Numbered from the stretch's first letter, positions 12,416 to 24,401 are shown. The stretch is DNA of 64,000 bases from Humulus lupulus (GCF_963169125.1 NC_084802.1:37532607-37596606), one strand, 5' to 3'. The notes: generated from the sequence alone by a model not told the origin. Program-made: numbers and translations.

Positions 12416-13824
12416 GTAATAATGGCCATTATAGTATGTGTATGATATAAGTGTTATGTTATGTTATGTTTTTATGTTTCTTATGGAATTTATGTATATG
12501 AACTATGTGTTAGATTTTTCCTTGCTGGGCATTAGGCTCATTCCTTTTTGTTTATATGTGCAGGAAAATAGTCTTAGTGGCGGGAAATGTTCTTGGAAGC
12601 TTGGAGAATGTGTATTGAGGTCGAATGGATTCAAGAGCTGAGCGTTACGATTCGAGGATGTAGTTTTGTTTTTATGGTTTTTACATGTATTTTTCCGCAC
12701 TTGTTATGTAATCCCTTTTTATTTTAAATTATGTTTTGTTTTGTTTTTAAAACAATGGGATCCCATATCCTAACCTAAATTTTATGTAAGTTTAACTCTT
12801 ATTTTTACAAGTTTCTTAATAAAGTTATGGTATTTTCACTTGTAAGTTTTATTAAGGATTAGTAAGTATAGTTTTCGTTAATGGTCCAAAAGTCTAGAGT
12901 AGTTAGGTCATTACAATTATACCCAGCTCGGGGTGAGCCTAGGGGTATAAATGGGAATTTAGTGAGTATATTGGGGTCTATTTTGACATTGATGAATATT
13001 ATTGGTGATTAATTAGGTATCGGGAATCAAGCGGTAAATATTAGAGACACTCGAAGAGTTAGCGGGAATTGGGGTGAAATGACTAAAATGCCCTAAGAGG
13101 ATTAAAGGGTTAGAATTAAAAGAGAGGGCATAATAGTCATTTGGCTTACAGGAGTTAAGTGTTACTAAGGCTTTATGTTAGTGGAAGTTGTAGAAAGGTA
13201 TAGAAGTCGGAAAAGAAAAGAAGGAAAAGGAAGAAAAAGGAAAGGGAGAAAACAGAGCTGGTTTTCTCTAAGGTCAGTTTATGCTTTCTTCATCAATTTC
13301 TTGTGAATTTTTGGAGCAAAGCTCAGGGAGGAGATAGGTTAGGCTGAGCATCAAGAATCCTAAGCTAGGCTTGGAGAATTGGCAGAGGTTTAGCAAGAAC
13401 ACCCCAACACTTAAGGTAAGGTTTTGTAGTTTCTTCAGTTTCTGGTTTTGGTTTTTGAACTATGGTGTATAAGTTGAGTTTGATGGGAACTTTAGGGAAT
13501 TCAGACCAAAGGTTGAGGGAGATCAAGCTAAGGAGGTGTAGAGGTTGTATTGAAATCAAAACCCCAATAAAGGTATGAATTCTAAGCTTCTAACTCTGAT
13601 GTTTTGACTGGTTTCTGCTGAATTTATGAGCTTAGGATCAGCTATGGTGAATTTTGGGATTAGGGATGCATGTGATTGGGTTTTGAGTATTTGGGGTGCT
13701 TGGGATGAGTGGAGTATGTTCATAAGGTTGTTTTTGAGTTTGGTGAAGGTTTGGAAAAGGTTTGGTTGAGTTTGGCTCGAGGAAATCGCAGGAGGGAAAA
13801 CTGAGGTGGTGCCTGTCTGTGACT

Positions 13825-13940
13825 AGCGCTACAGCGCTAGCCTTTGGGCGCTGTAGCGCTAGGCCATGCATGCTGAGGGGATTTTTCTTCTGTTTGTAGC
13901 GCTGTAGCGCCCTCCAATGAGCGTTGTAGCGCTACCCTGT
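13825..13940. repeat. AGCGCT palindrome cluster
   Basis: AGCGCTACAGCGCTA, GCGCTGTAGCGCTAG and two further variants lie within about 115 bp. The same word occurs in the LTR at 45459-49050 near 47960-48070. Confidence 0.8.
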
Positions 13941-16189
13941 CTTCTGAAAGGGATTTTAGGGTTATTCGCAAGGGTTTTTGACCAAGGGTTTGGGGTTTGA
14001 TTCCACCACCTTGTTTGGTGGAACTAAGACTTCCCGGGGGCTCGGGATAAGCCCCGAGGCTTGGTTTTGGACTTGAGGTTTGATGATGACTTTGGCCTAT
14101 GGTTGTGTATAGGTGAGCGCTAGGGCTCGAAAGGGATCGTGCTCAAGGAGTCGAGTGATCAAAGCTAGCGAATCGAAAGGTAAGAAAACCACACCCGGTT
14201 ATATATTTGTGATGGGACTAAGTGGTCCCGATATTTGTATTATGTCAATGATGGTATCATGCCATGGGACGTGTGTTAGCGGCCTAAGAGTGTCGTACAC
14301 AATATTTGCGCACAGGGCGCGGCTTGGCCACTGGTAGCCGAGGACAGCTTAATATTCACTGAGCTCGGTTTAAGCGGGCCGGAGTCAGTGGGATAACGGA
14401 GGGAGCGGCCTGAGGGCGCTAGCCCTAGTTATCATTTGTGAACTGTATATGATATGAGTTGATATGTTTAGTATGTGGAATACTTGATTATACTGAATGA
14501 TTATATGGTTGAGATTATGTGATGTAGTATGAGATATTGATTTGTCTGTTGATTACTTATGCTCTGTTGTTGTGTTTTCTTGCTGGGCCTTGGCTCACGG
14601 GTGCTACATGGTGCAGGTAAAGGCAAGGGCAAGTTGGACCAATCCTGAGATGGAGAGCTGCGGGGTTGAATGTACATAGCCAGCTGTTCGATCGCCATGG
14701 TCGAGGAGTGGATCAAGACAGGGATTGCCTAACTGTCTGTTTTGCCTTAATATGGCTTGATATTGTACTTAAACCTTATGACTTTTGTAAACGGTCTTTA
14801 AACTTATTATTTTTGGGATCCCGTGTAAGCAGATAGTGTTTCTTAATGAAAAATGTGACTTTTGAGACCGAAACATTTTAACCCTAGTTCCTTTATAGAT
14901 TCAACAACACGTTTTTAATTAAATGACTTAATTAGCAAGTCTAGCACTTGATAAACACACAGTGTACTGGTCTTGGCTATCCAGGGCGTTACACAGATCC
15001 TCTTCTAGCTCGCGAAGTCGTTACCTTAGACTCCTCCGCCGAAGCTCCGGGGCCGGAGGTCGTGACCATAGATTCCTCCTCTAGCTCGGAGGGTAGGACC
15101 CATTTCAATACATACTTAAGACCTGCTTTCTTTTCTTTTGTTGTTTTGCACAAATATTTTTACATGTATATTAATGCTTTGCTGTCTTTGCTTCAACAAA
15201 GGAGATGTCTCAGTCCGGGAACAAGGATTTGCGAGCCATGTTCCCTGGAGGGAACCCTTCCTTCGGGGCTTTCGGGCCCATGGTGAAGAGGCTTCGGACG
15301 GCGAAGAAAGCCATCGAGACTACCTCCAAGTCTCCTGTAAAGGGGAAAAATCAAGCCCCGCCTGCCCAGGAGAAGTGCCTCCGCCCCCTCCTGCAATGGA
15401 GAAGATGCCCCCGCCTCCTCCGCGAGCTCCCGTCTCTATTCGGGAACCTGAGGTGCCCCTTGGGACCTTATCAACTACGACCCCCGAGGTGCGCGTCCCG
15501 GTCAACCCCCGGGCCTTGGAGAAAATCCCCGATGTCTTCAGGGGGACGGTCTACGAGACCGCGACCTACATGGTGGATCATTGTTACAATGCCACCTCGA
15601 GGGATCTGCAGGAGATCGAGACAAGGAGTCCCGAGAATGTGATGGAGTCTTCATTGGGGATGACCCTCATGGTAAGTTGGCCTTGCCACTGGTACTCCCT
15701 GTTTGTTTGTATTATTAATTTTCCTAAGGCACTTGCCTTATTATCTTTTGGTCTGGCAGGGGGCTCTGGCTCTCCACCGGAGCATATCTCGGTCCCGGGC
15801 CAAGATCGAGGAGATCAAGGGCGAGCACCAGGCTGCTCAAGTCGCTCTCGCGATGGCTCAACAACAGGAAAGGGACGCCAAGGCGGCCCTAGCAACTACT
15901 CGAGAAAACGAGAGGGTCGCCCAGGCCGAGCTGGAGGCATCCCGAACCAAGCTACAGGAGGACGATTCCACCAAGGCCACCCTAGCCGCTGCGAAGATCG
16001 AGCTCGATGAGGCCAAGGCTGCCCGGGCCGCACTAAACGCCGCGAAGGTTGAGGCCGAAGAGGCCAAGGCTGCCCTGGCGACGGAGAGGGCAGCTTCCAG
16101 CTCCTCCATGGAGGATATGCTGTACCACTGCTGGGTCTTCAATCAAGAAGGTGACTTCTCCTTTCTGGGGCCGGACGCGTGGGAGTCCT

Positions 16190-18486
16190 TGTAACGCCCT
16201 GGCTACCCCAGAACAGTTACGGTGAACGGTGGACCGGAAATTTGACTCGTTACCTGAGTCCTTTGGTCAAAAATGTGCTCTAAGTGTAATTAACAGGTTA
16301 AGGTATAAAACCAATAAAAAGGAAATGGAGATTTTATTACAAACTGCTCTACAGAGCTAAACAAAACATTTGCAAGTGGTTCTCAGTACAAAATGGTCAT
16401 TACAGTTTTAAATTTACAATCCCGCCGACCTAAACGGCAAAAGTAGGGTAAACCCCCTAGTTCCTCTGAGAACACCTTGACCGTGGTGGTTAAGCGGCCG
16501 CATATGTACACACCACCACATCAGCTCTCCACTCAAGGCTAGGTGAGCTTCTCTTTCCCTTTACCTGCACCACATAGCACCCATGAGCCAAAGCCCAGCA
16601 AGAAAACATAACACTTCTCATAAACATTATCAAATGATTATCATTATAATCATACTGAACATAAAGCTTTCAATAAGCAAATGAAAAACACATGATTTTA
16701 GTGGGAGAGTGGCTGTTAAGTAAGCCACTAGCCTCCAAGTTCTCTTTTTCTAACGGGAGAGTGGCTGTTAAGTAAGCCACTAGCCTCCAAGCTCTGTTTT
16801 CTAGCGGGAGAGTGGCTGTTAAGTAAGCCACTAGCCTCCAAGCTCTGTTTGTTCATCGACCCTCAGGGTCGGTCAGGCATTAATGCTCCTTGAGTCATTC
16901 AATGCTAGTAGTTGATTAGATCTAATCTTCGTTGGCTTGCGTGACTCACGCTAAGGCCGTTCTGACAGATAAGTCAGCGCTTCCTGACCTATGTCCAGTA
17001 ACACTGCCGAGCCTGACAAATAATTCACAGCCTCACAGCTGATACTAACACTTTTGTCAATTCTGTATTCAATCCATGTCCATATTTATACAATCAACAT
17101 GCTTTACAGATATCCATGCATGTCACACTTTGGGTGTAGTTTTCTTACCTTTGTTTCGAGCTAGAAATAATATAAGAACAACCCTGAGAACGATCGACTT
17201 TTTGGTCCTTTAGCGGTTACCTGGTCATAAGCAAATTATGGGATTCCATCAATAAAATGAATAATAAAAGGTTCCCAAACCAAAACCTAACCTCCGGGAC
17301 CTTAAACACTACTCAACTGGGTAGTAGGTTCAATCCCGAGGCCTTAGGCTTGAATCCCCATGCTAAAAAGCTCACTTTGGCCAAAAATGCCTTAAGGGCC
17401 ACGGCCCGCCCCTCAAACAGAGGCGCCTAAACCCAGCAGCTCCCAAGGGCCGCGGCTCACCCCTGCCATGCCGCGGCGCAAGCTCCACTTCAGCCAAAAC
17501 CCCTGTTTTTCTTCCCTTGCGTTTTCTCTTGGAACCTACCCTTCAAACCCAATTTAAACACCACCCAAACCTCTCTCAAACACCCATTTAAACCACCAAA
17601 CATCACCCATAACTATCCCTCATCATAACCCAAGTAAAACATCCCAAGAACTTCCCTTGATTCCAACAATCCACCATAAAAGCACAAGCTGAAATCTAAC
17701 ACTAAAACAGAGATAAACCAGCAAGTTAATGGACAAAGCTTACCTCAAACCTGGAATTGAACCCTCTCCAATGGCTGAACCAAGTCTATAACTTAAGCCC
17801 CTTGATTTCCTAGCTTAGTTCCACCCCTTGAGCTCAAAATCTCCAAAGAAGAAACAAGGAAAATGAAGGTACGGGAAGGAGGAGAAGTAAACTCTGTTTT
17901 TGGTTCTGTTTTTACAGCCATCCAAGCTCATATATATCCAAATCCCAAATGATCATTATACCCCTAGGTCCTTTAAAGCTTCTAAAACCAACTCAAGGGC
18001 AATTTTGGCACTTTCCACTAATCCCGTTAATCATAACTAACGCTTCCCAATTCCCGTTAATCTCAATATCCTCAAACACCAATATTTCACCTCCCGTTAC
18101 CCTTTAATGCCTGGTAACACTCTAATCATTAAAACACCCCGAGACTCACCCCGAGCCCCGAGCTTAAGCCCGTTATGACCAAACCGACATTAAACATTCC
18201 TTGATCGTCTCATGCCAAATGGCTTGAACAAACCCACATCATAATGTGGTCTCAAATTATATCACCAACATGCGAATAAATAACCAATTTACCCTCAACG
18301 GGCCAAATTACCATCACACCCCTGTAATAAGAAATATGGACTCACATATGCATGCATTTCACATCATATCATAATATAATCAATATATACATGCATTTAA
18401 TCAATTAATAACATAATTAAGCAAGTATGGCCCTCCCGGCCTACTGTTCACGCCGTTAAACTCAACGGAGAATTCGGGGCATTACA
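16190..18486 (+). mobile_element. Solo LTR (TGTAACGCCCTGG...GGGCATTACA), 2297 bp
   Basis: It starts TGTAACGCCCTGGC, ends CGGGGCATTACA, and is flanked by GTCCT at 16185-16189 and 18487-18491. It interrupts the last coding exon of the antisense gene, whose frame resumes immediately after it. It is closely related to the LTR at 45459-49050. GC-rich palindromic words (GGGCCGCGGC, GCCGCGGC) lie at 17400-17475. Confidence 0.88.
16703..16856 (+). repeat. Three tandem copies of a 51-52 bp unit
   Basis: Units starting GGGAGAGTGGCTGTTAAG lie at 16703, 16755 and 16806. Each contains AAGTAAGCCACTAGCCTCC. Confidence 0.9.
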
Positions 18487-18770
18487 GTCCTTCTTGGAGA
18501 AGTTCAAGACTCACCTTCAACAAGAGGCGCCCTCCGAGACCGGGGAGACTTCCACTGCCACCGAGCAGGAGGGCGAGGGGGGGACCTTATCAGAGTGGCC
18601 CGGCGGGGCATAGGAATTTTCTTTTTCTTTTTATCCTTTACACATTTTTTTGTAACTTTCTATTATGAGTCTTTCTGACCTCGAGACAATCAATTTCTTC
18701 AACTTTTATTTTAATTGATTTACATATTTTTGCCTATATCTTGTTTCTCTTCTATGCATTTGGTAATAAT

Positions 18771-19485
18771 CTTAGTTTTTGTTGGTGTTGTGATTGGTAT
18801 CTTATGCTTTTCTAGAAAAAAACATGCTAATCAATCTTGAACCAACTTCTTAGACAAGTTATGGTTGTATCCAGGACATTAATTTAAAAACTTAGTTCGC
18901 GTTAATTTTTTATCGATATCTCGTGCTTTTTAGGAAAAACATCGATCAATCAATTTGAATTAACTTCTAAGTTTTTTAGGGCCTGGTTGAATCCAGGTCA
19001 TTAATTTTGAAAACTTAGTTCAGGTTAATCCTTTATTGATATCTCGTGCTCTTTAAGAAAAACATCGATCAATCAATTTGAATTAACTTCTAACTTTTTA
19101 GGACGACCTGGTTATATCCAGGATATAACTTAGTTCGCGTTAATCCTTTATTGATATCTCGTGCTTTTTAAGAAAAACATCGATCAATCGATTTGAATTA
19201 ACTTCTAAGTTTTTTAGGGCCTGGTTGAATCCAGGACATTAATTTTGAAAACTTAGTTCGGGTTAATCCTTTATTGATATCTCGTTTTCTTTAAGAAAAA
19301 CATCGATCAATCAATTTGAATTAACTTCTAAGTTTTTAGGATGACCTGGTTATATCCAGGATATAACTTAGTTCACGTTAATCCTTTATCGATATCTCGT
19401 GCTTTTTAAGAAAAACATCGATCAATCGATTTGAATTAACTTCTAAGTTTTTTAGGGTGACCTGGTTATATCCAGGACATATGCC
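18771..19485 (-). repeat. Tandem array with alternating 123/115-bp units in the element's 3' region
   Basis: Units beginning CTTAGTT lie at 18771 (degenerate), 18891, 19014, 19129, 19252 and 19367, with spacings 120, 123, 115, 123 and 115. Long units carry GGCCTGGTTGAATCCAGG and short units carry GACCTGGTTATATCCAGGAT, so the true period is a 238-bp dimer. Hypervariable 3' UTR tandem repeats are known in Tat-lineage elements and can seed satellites. Confidence 0.85.
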
Positions 19486-19628
19486 CCCCAAGTAATTAGG
19501 AAAGGGTCTTTCATGGTTACTTGACATTACATCCACAAATATACACAATAATGAAAAGAAAAAAAAGATTTAATTCTCATTACTTAATTAACAAAAGATA
19601 GCCTTTCTGATTAAGCCTTACAAAGGTA

Positions 19629-20162
19629 TCATTGATAATATTTCTTCAAATGGATAGCGTTCCAAGTTCATGGGACTCCTTCTCCATTAAGCCGAGCTAA
19701 CTTGTAGGTTCCTTCTTTTATGACCTCGGTTATTTGGCAGGGCCCTTCCCAGTTCGGCCCCAATACTCCATCTTTAGGATCCTTACTGGCTAGGAAGACT
19801 CTTCTGAGGACCAGGTCGCCAATGCCAAAGGCGTGTTTTCTGACCATTGAGTTGAAATAACGAGTGATCTTTTGCTGATAATGCGCGAGCTGTAGCTGTG
19901 AATCTTCTTGTCTTTCATCAATCAGGTCGAGGGACGCGCATAGCAATTCGTGATTGCGGTCCTGGTCAAATTCCTGGACTCTATGCGAGGCTACCTTTAC
20001 TTCGACAGGAAGGACTGCCTCACTCCTGAAAGCCAGGGAGAAAGGAGTATGACCCGTCGGCATTCGATGTAAGGTCCGGTATGCCCACAGTACCTGGGGG
20101 AGCTGTTCTGGCCAGACTCCCTTGGCTTCGTCAAGTCTTTTCTTAAGGCTTACCTTAAGCAT
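19629..20162 (-). pseudogene. Integrase C-terminal part (gypsy pol)
   Basis: This translates as the region after the integrase catalytic core. It has WAYRTLHRMPTGHTPFSLAF (an envelope-like pattern typical of gypsy integrase C-termini), then a conserved LVLRRV...KLGPNWEGPC-like block (here GVLGPNWEGPCQI) and NAIHLKKYYQ before the natural TGA at 19629-19631. A premature TGA lies near 19665, after GEGVP. It is joined to the preceding piece by a frameshift near 20170-20210. Confidence 0.85.
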
Positions 20163-21286
20163 TTTATTGACGGCCTCGACCTACCCATTCGCCTGGGATA
20201 GGCCACGGAGGAGAAGCTTTTTACAATGTCGTGCCTCTCATAGAATTCGGTGAAGAGGTCACTGTCGAACTGCGTTCCATTATCTGATACGATCTTCTTT
20301 GGCAGCCCGAATCGGCAGATAATGCTTTTGACCACGAAGTCAAGGACTCTTTTTGAAGTGATTGTTGTCAGGGGCTCTGCTTCTGCCCACTTGGTGAAGT
20401 AGTCAATAGCCACCACCACATAACGAACCCCTCCCTTTCCAGTAGGGAGGGTGCCAACCAAGTCAATTCCCCAGACCGCGAATGGCCACGGGGACGAGAT
20501 CATCTTCAGCTTGACTGGGGGAGCTCGGGCAACTGTGGCGAATCGCTGGAATTCGTCACATTTTTTGACGTAGGAGATCGAGTCCTTTGACAGAGTGGGC
20601 CAATAATATCCTTGCCTCAAGATCTTCAGGGCCAAGCTTTGCCCCCCAGTGTGATCTCCGCAAAAACCCTCGTGCATTTCCTGCAAAATGGTCTTCACTT
20701 CGCCTGGCAGAACACATCGTAGGAGAGGTAGAGAGTGTCCACGCCGGTATAATATCCCATCTACCACTGTATACCTTGGAGCCTGGTAAAGTACCTGCCT
20801 TGCGTCATTACGTTCTTCAGGTAACTTTCCTGCTGTGAGATATTCGAGGATGGAGGTCATCCAGGTCGGTCTGGCGTCGATCATCTCGACCTCCGCCCCG
20901 ACTTCCTCTATGCTTGGTTTCTCCAAGAACTCTACCGGCACTAACCCTCGAGTCTTCGCCTCCCTGGAGGTAGCGAGCTTTGCGAGTGCGTCCACGCTGG
21001 CATTCTGCTCCCGAGGTATCTGCTCGATTGAGCCACGCTCGAATGCAGACAGCTCGCTCTTTACCTTGGCCAGGTAAGCAGCCATCTTGGTTCCCCGTGC
21101 TTGGTATTCACCTAGCACTTGGTTTACCATGAACTGGGAATCGCTATAACATTGAACAGAGCTGGCCTTCAGCTCCTGGGCCACCCTTAGCCCGGCCAGT
21201 AAAGCTTCGTATTCAGCCTTGTTGTTGGACGCTTTGAATCTGAATCTCAACGCCGAGTGGAATCGATGTCCTTCTGGGGATATCAA
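20150..21286 (-). pseudogene. Archaeal-type RNase H and integrase (gypsy pol)
   Basis: The 378-residue frame begins with RNase H sequence (NNKAEYEALLAGL, YSDSQ, residues about 1-110). Integrase follows at about 190-350: a zinc-binding HEGFCGDH...KKCDEFQ, the first catalytic Asp in WGIDLVG and the second in VSDNGTQF. The second zinc-binding Cys is replaced by Phe (CDEF rather than CxxC). The region expected to hold the catalytic Glu is destroyed by a frameshift at the end of the frame. Another frameshift near 21290 separates it from the upstream part. Confidence 0.88.
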
Positions 21287-21289
21287 AAT

Positions 21290-21703
21290 GACTCTACCCC
21301 AGAGCCATTCTCGTTAGATGAGCCATCTACGAAGACCTTCCATGTGGACTAAGGAGGCCTGGGTTGAATCTTCCACAGGATCTTCTTGGAATCCTATGCA
21401 TTCTGCCACAAAATCAGCCAGGGCCTAGCTTTTTATTGCAGTTCGCGGTGTGTACAAAATCTCGAGCTGGCTGAGCTCAATAGCCCACCTCAACAGACGT
21501 CCCGATGCTTCAGGTTTTTGCAAAACCTGCCTTAAAGGTTGATCGGTTATGACATATATTGAGTGGGACTGGAAATACAGCCTGAGCTTTCGGGAGGCCA
21601 TAATGAGACAGAAAGCCATCTTTTCCATCAACGGATACCGGGACTCAACTCCGAGAAGCCTCTTGCTGATGTAATAGACTGGCTTCTGAGACCGGTCTTC
21701 TTC
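21290..21703 (-). pseudogene. RT-linked RNase H region (gypsy pol), two stops
   Basis: The same frame continues from the RT domain after a TGA at 21704-21706, with YYISKRLLGVESRYP, ITDQPLRQVLQKPE and GRLLRWAIELSQ, all typical of the RNase H that follows gypsy RT. A TAG at 21425 stops it again before ALADFVAE. Both look like single-base changes. Confidence 0.8.
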
Positions 21704-23665
21704 TCAGACTAATACGGCACTAGCTGCATCTTCTGTGATAGCTAGGTAAAGGAAAAGAGGCTCTCCTGCCATTGGTTTGGACAATACGGGTGGTTCGGCT
21801 AAATGTGCTTTCAGGTCGAGGAAGGAACGCTCGCACTCCTCGGTCCATTCGAACTTCTTATTCCCCCAGAGCAGGTTGTAGAATGGCAGACACTTGTCGG
21901 TAGATTTAGAGATAAACTGATTAAGGGCCGCCACCCTTCCTGTCAGGCTTTGAACGTCCTTTCGCGACCGAGGTGAGGGAAGCTCGAGCAACGACCTGAT
22001 CTTATCGGGGTTTGCCTCGATTCCTCTGGTATTGACAATGAAACCCAGGAATTTCCCTGATGCGACCCCGAAAGTGCACTTCTGCGGGTTAAGCCTCATG
22101 TCGTATTCTCTTAGTATCTTAAAGCATTCCTCCAGGTCGGAAACATGGTTATCGGAAGTTTTTGACTTGACCAGCATGTCATCAACGTACACTTCCATGT
22201 TCTTCCCGATCTGGTTGGAAAACATCCTGTTTACCAACCTCTGGTATGTAGCTCCGACGTTCTTCAGCCCGAATGGCATGACCTTGTAACAATAAATGTT
22301 AGTTGGGGTCATGAAGCTAGTGTGCTCCTGGTTCGCTGGATTCATGGCGATCTGATTATAGCCCGAATATGCATCCATAAAGGACATGAGCTCATGCCCC
22401 ACCGTGGCGTCTACCAATTGGTCGATCCTTGGCAAGGGGAAACAGTCTTTGGGGCAAGCTTTGTTCAAATCGGAGAAGTCAATGCAGGTCCGCCATTTCC
22501 CGTTGGGCTTCGGGACCAACACAGGATTGGCGACCCAGACCGGGAACTTAGCCTCACGGATAAAGCCGCAGTTTAATAGCCGGGCTACTTCCTCTTCTAG
22601 GGCTTCAGCTCGGGTTGTTCCCAGGCGCCTTTGTTTCTGGGATTTCGCAAGCACGCTCTTATCCAAGTGGAGGGTGTGCATGATGACACTCAGACTGATC
22701 CCCACCATGTCCTCATGAGACCATGCGAACACGTCCAGGTTCTCCTGCAGGAACTTAATCAGCTTCACCTTCCTTTCGTCACATAGATTTTTCCCGAGCT
22801 TTACCATCCGCGAGGGATTCTGTGGATCGATATTTACCTCCTCGAGCTCTTCGATAGCTTGGAGCTCGGATTTATCCTCACCTATTCTGGGGTCGACATC
22901 ATCACCTAAGATGATATTTTCCCCTTCGGCATTCTGAGGTTTTTCAATCTCAGGACTAGGCACGAGTTCCTGAGATTCATCATTTCCACCTTGGACGGTC
23001 ATCGTTAACTGCCCAAGTTTTAATTTTCCCTTCATAGAAATGTTGTAGCATTCCCTGGCAGCAAGTTGATCGCCACGGACCGTGCATATCCCCGTGGAAT
23101 AGGGGAATTTTAGCGCGAGGTGGCGGATGGAGGTAACGGCTTCAAACGCTATTAGTGTAGGTCGACCCAAAATGGCATTGTACGCGGTGGGACCATCGAT
23201 GACCACAAACTCGAGGAGTTTCGAGACTGTCCGAGGTCCCTCTCCCAAGGTGATCACCAACTTGATCGTTCCTATTGCCGCCGATCCTTCTCTAGAGAAT
23301 TTGTAAAGCATCATGGAGGTGGCTTTCAGCTCGGTGACAGACAAACCCATCTTTTCCAGCGTGGACCGGAACAGTAGGTTTATCGAGCTCCCATTATCGA
23401 TCAGCACTCTCCTAACCCTCTGATTAGCGAGCTGCACGGCTACGACCAGAGGGTCGTTATGAGGGAACTGGACGTGGTTGGCATCTTCTTCAGTAAATAT
23501 GATTGGTTGCCTCTCCAATCGTTGCTGCTTTGGTAGATGCTGCTCAGGGACGAACTCCACTCCATTGTGAGCCTTAAGTTCATTGACATATCTTTTTTGG
23601 GCACCTCTGCTCGTGCCAGCCAGATGGGGACCTCCAGAGATCGTGGAGATCTCTCCTCCTATCAC
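21704..23665 (-). pseudogene. Protease and reverse transcriptase (gypsy pol)
   Basis: The 653-residue open frame carries the protease active site as VLIDNGSSINLLF (residues 88-100, an Asp-Asn-Gly-Ser variant). It also has the RT core: KWRTCIDFSDLNKACP near 390-405, MPFGLKN near 463-469 and EVYVDDMLVKS at 491-501, with the YVDD catalytic pair intact. This is the longest surviving piece of the element's polyprotein. It ends at a TGA inside the RNase H that follows, not at a natural terminus. The plus-strand frames over it are shadows. Confidence 0.9.
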
Positions 23666-23666
23666 G

Positions 23667-24396
23667 GGATGAGGGACGTCCTGATCTATCCGAGATCCGG
23701 GCTGACTTACGGGACTTCCGGAGCAGGATGACCGGCGGGAACTCTATTCCACGCATACTGAGCCAAGGGTCCGGCTCTGATGAGAGTCTCGATCTCATCC
23801 TTCAGGTGTCTACAATCATCAGTATTGTGGCCAATGTCGTTGTGGAACCGACAAAACTTGGAAGGGTCTCGCTTACCCTTCTGGTGCTTTAACGGTTCCG
23901 GATTCTTCCAGGGGAGGCGAGCAGAATTTGCTAGGAAGATGTTCTCTCTAGAGTGGGTGAGCTCGGTATAAATCGTGTAGACCGACTTGAGTTTTTCTAC
24001 GGACTTGTTCTTGTTTGGGCCATGCTGATTGCCCTCGCTGCTCCCCTTTCTCTTGCCTCCACCAAACTAATTATTCTGTGTAACGGTTTGGGTCGCTGTC
24101 ACGACCTCCGTTCCCACTCCAGCGGGCTGTTCAGGGGCCTGGCTGGTTCCCGCGGCTGATGCTCGCGCCTCCTCCAGATTTATCCATCCCTGGGCCCTAT
24201 TTAGGAATTCATTTACGGTGCTGACTCCCTTCCTTTGTATCTCTTCCCAGAGTCCTCCTCCGACGAGGATCCCAGTCCTCAAGGCCATGAGCTTGGAGCT
24301 GTCATCTGCGTCTCTGGCCCGAGCAGCGACGTTCACGAATCTGCTCAGGTAAGCCTTCAGAGGCTCATCAGGTTGCTGCCTTATGTTTGCCAGGGT
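23667..24396 (-). pseudogene. Gag C-terminal part (gypsy)
   Basis: The frame at 24336-24067 encodes FLNRAQGWINLEEARAS, characteristic of Tat-like gag after the capsid core. Further downstream, near 23780-23880, the minus strand reads CRFHNDIGHNTDDCRHLKDE, a CX2H...-type zinc motif. Stops and shifts interrupt it. It is separated from the upstream gag half by the solo LTR at 24402-26139. Confidence 0.75.
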
Positions 24397-24401
24397 ATCG
24401 G

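Larger units (their letters stand above)
10987..12915 (+). mobile_element. Solo LTR nested in the 10642-14993 LTR
   Basis: It starts TGTAGAGTCCAAGAAC, ends AGTTAGGTCATTACA, and has near-identical flanks TTTAT/ATTAT (one mismatch). It interrupts sequence that is continuous in the 24402-26139 relative (the GGGATTT...ATACCC junction). It carries four GCGATATATCGC-like palindromes at 11427-11553 and a degenerate three-unit repeat at 12298-12415. Confidence 0.75.
10642..14993 (+). mobile_element. Solo LTR (TGTAACGACCC...GGGCGTTACA), itself interrupted
   Basis: It starts TGTAACGACCC, ends GGGCGTTACA, and is flanked by CAGAT at 10637-10641 and 14994-14998. No internal region, PBS or PPT is present. 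Its start matches the reverse complement of the end of the solo LTR at 24402-26139. After removing the nested LTR at 10987-12915 it is about 2.4 kb. It contains AGCGCT-rich palindromes at 13825-13940. Confidence 0.85.
9348..18613 (+). pseudogene. Antisense extra ORF of a Tat/Retand element (Transposase_28-like plus coiled coil), multi-exon and broken
   Basis: The start ATG at 9348 encodes MGPKKSAPKKSAG. The segment around 9685-10023 (LDQYFADFLNYVKLAPFQL through FFMSKGFRNCEHH) resembles the plant 'putative gypsy-type transposon' domain (PF04195, from memory). Splice signals are visible: exon end 10023 (donor GTAAGT), acceptor at 10107, donor at 10423, acceptor near 10514, a donor near 15091, acceptor near 15200, donor near 15671 (GTAAGT), acceptor at 15759. 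The last part (15760-16189, continued at 18492-18613) is an Ala/Glu/Lys-rich coiled coil ending SEWPGGA before TAG at 18611. It is interrupted by solo LTRs at 10642-14993 and 16190-18486, and the frame rejoins in phase across both. Lesions are TAG at 9657 (probably a former Trp), TAG at 10197 and a frameshift near 15366. It runs opposite to gag-pol, as known for aORFs of Retand-type elements. Its function is unknown. Confidence 0.75.

Noticed and set aside
22032..22718. Plus-strand frames of 84-110 residues over the gypsy RT
   Set aside because: Shadows of the minus-strand reverse transcriptase frame.
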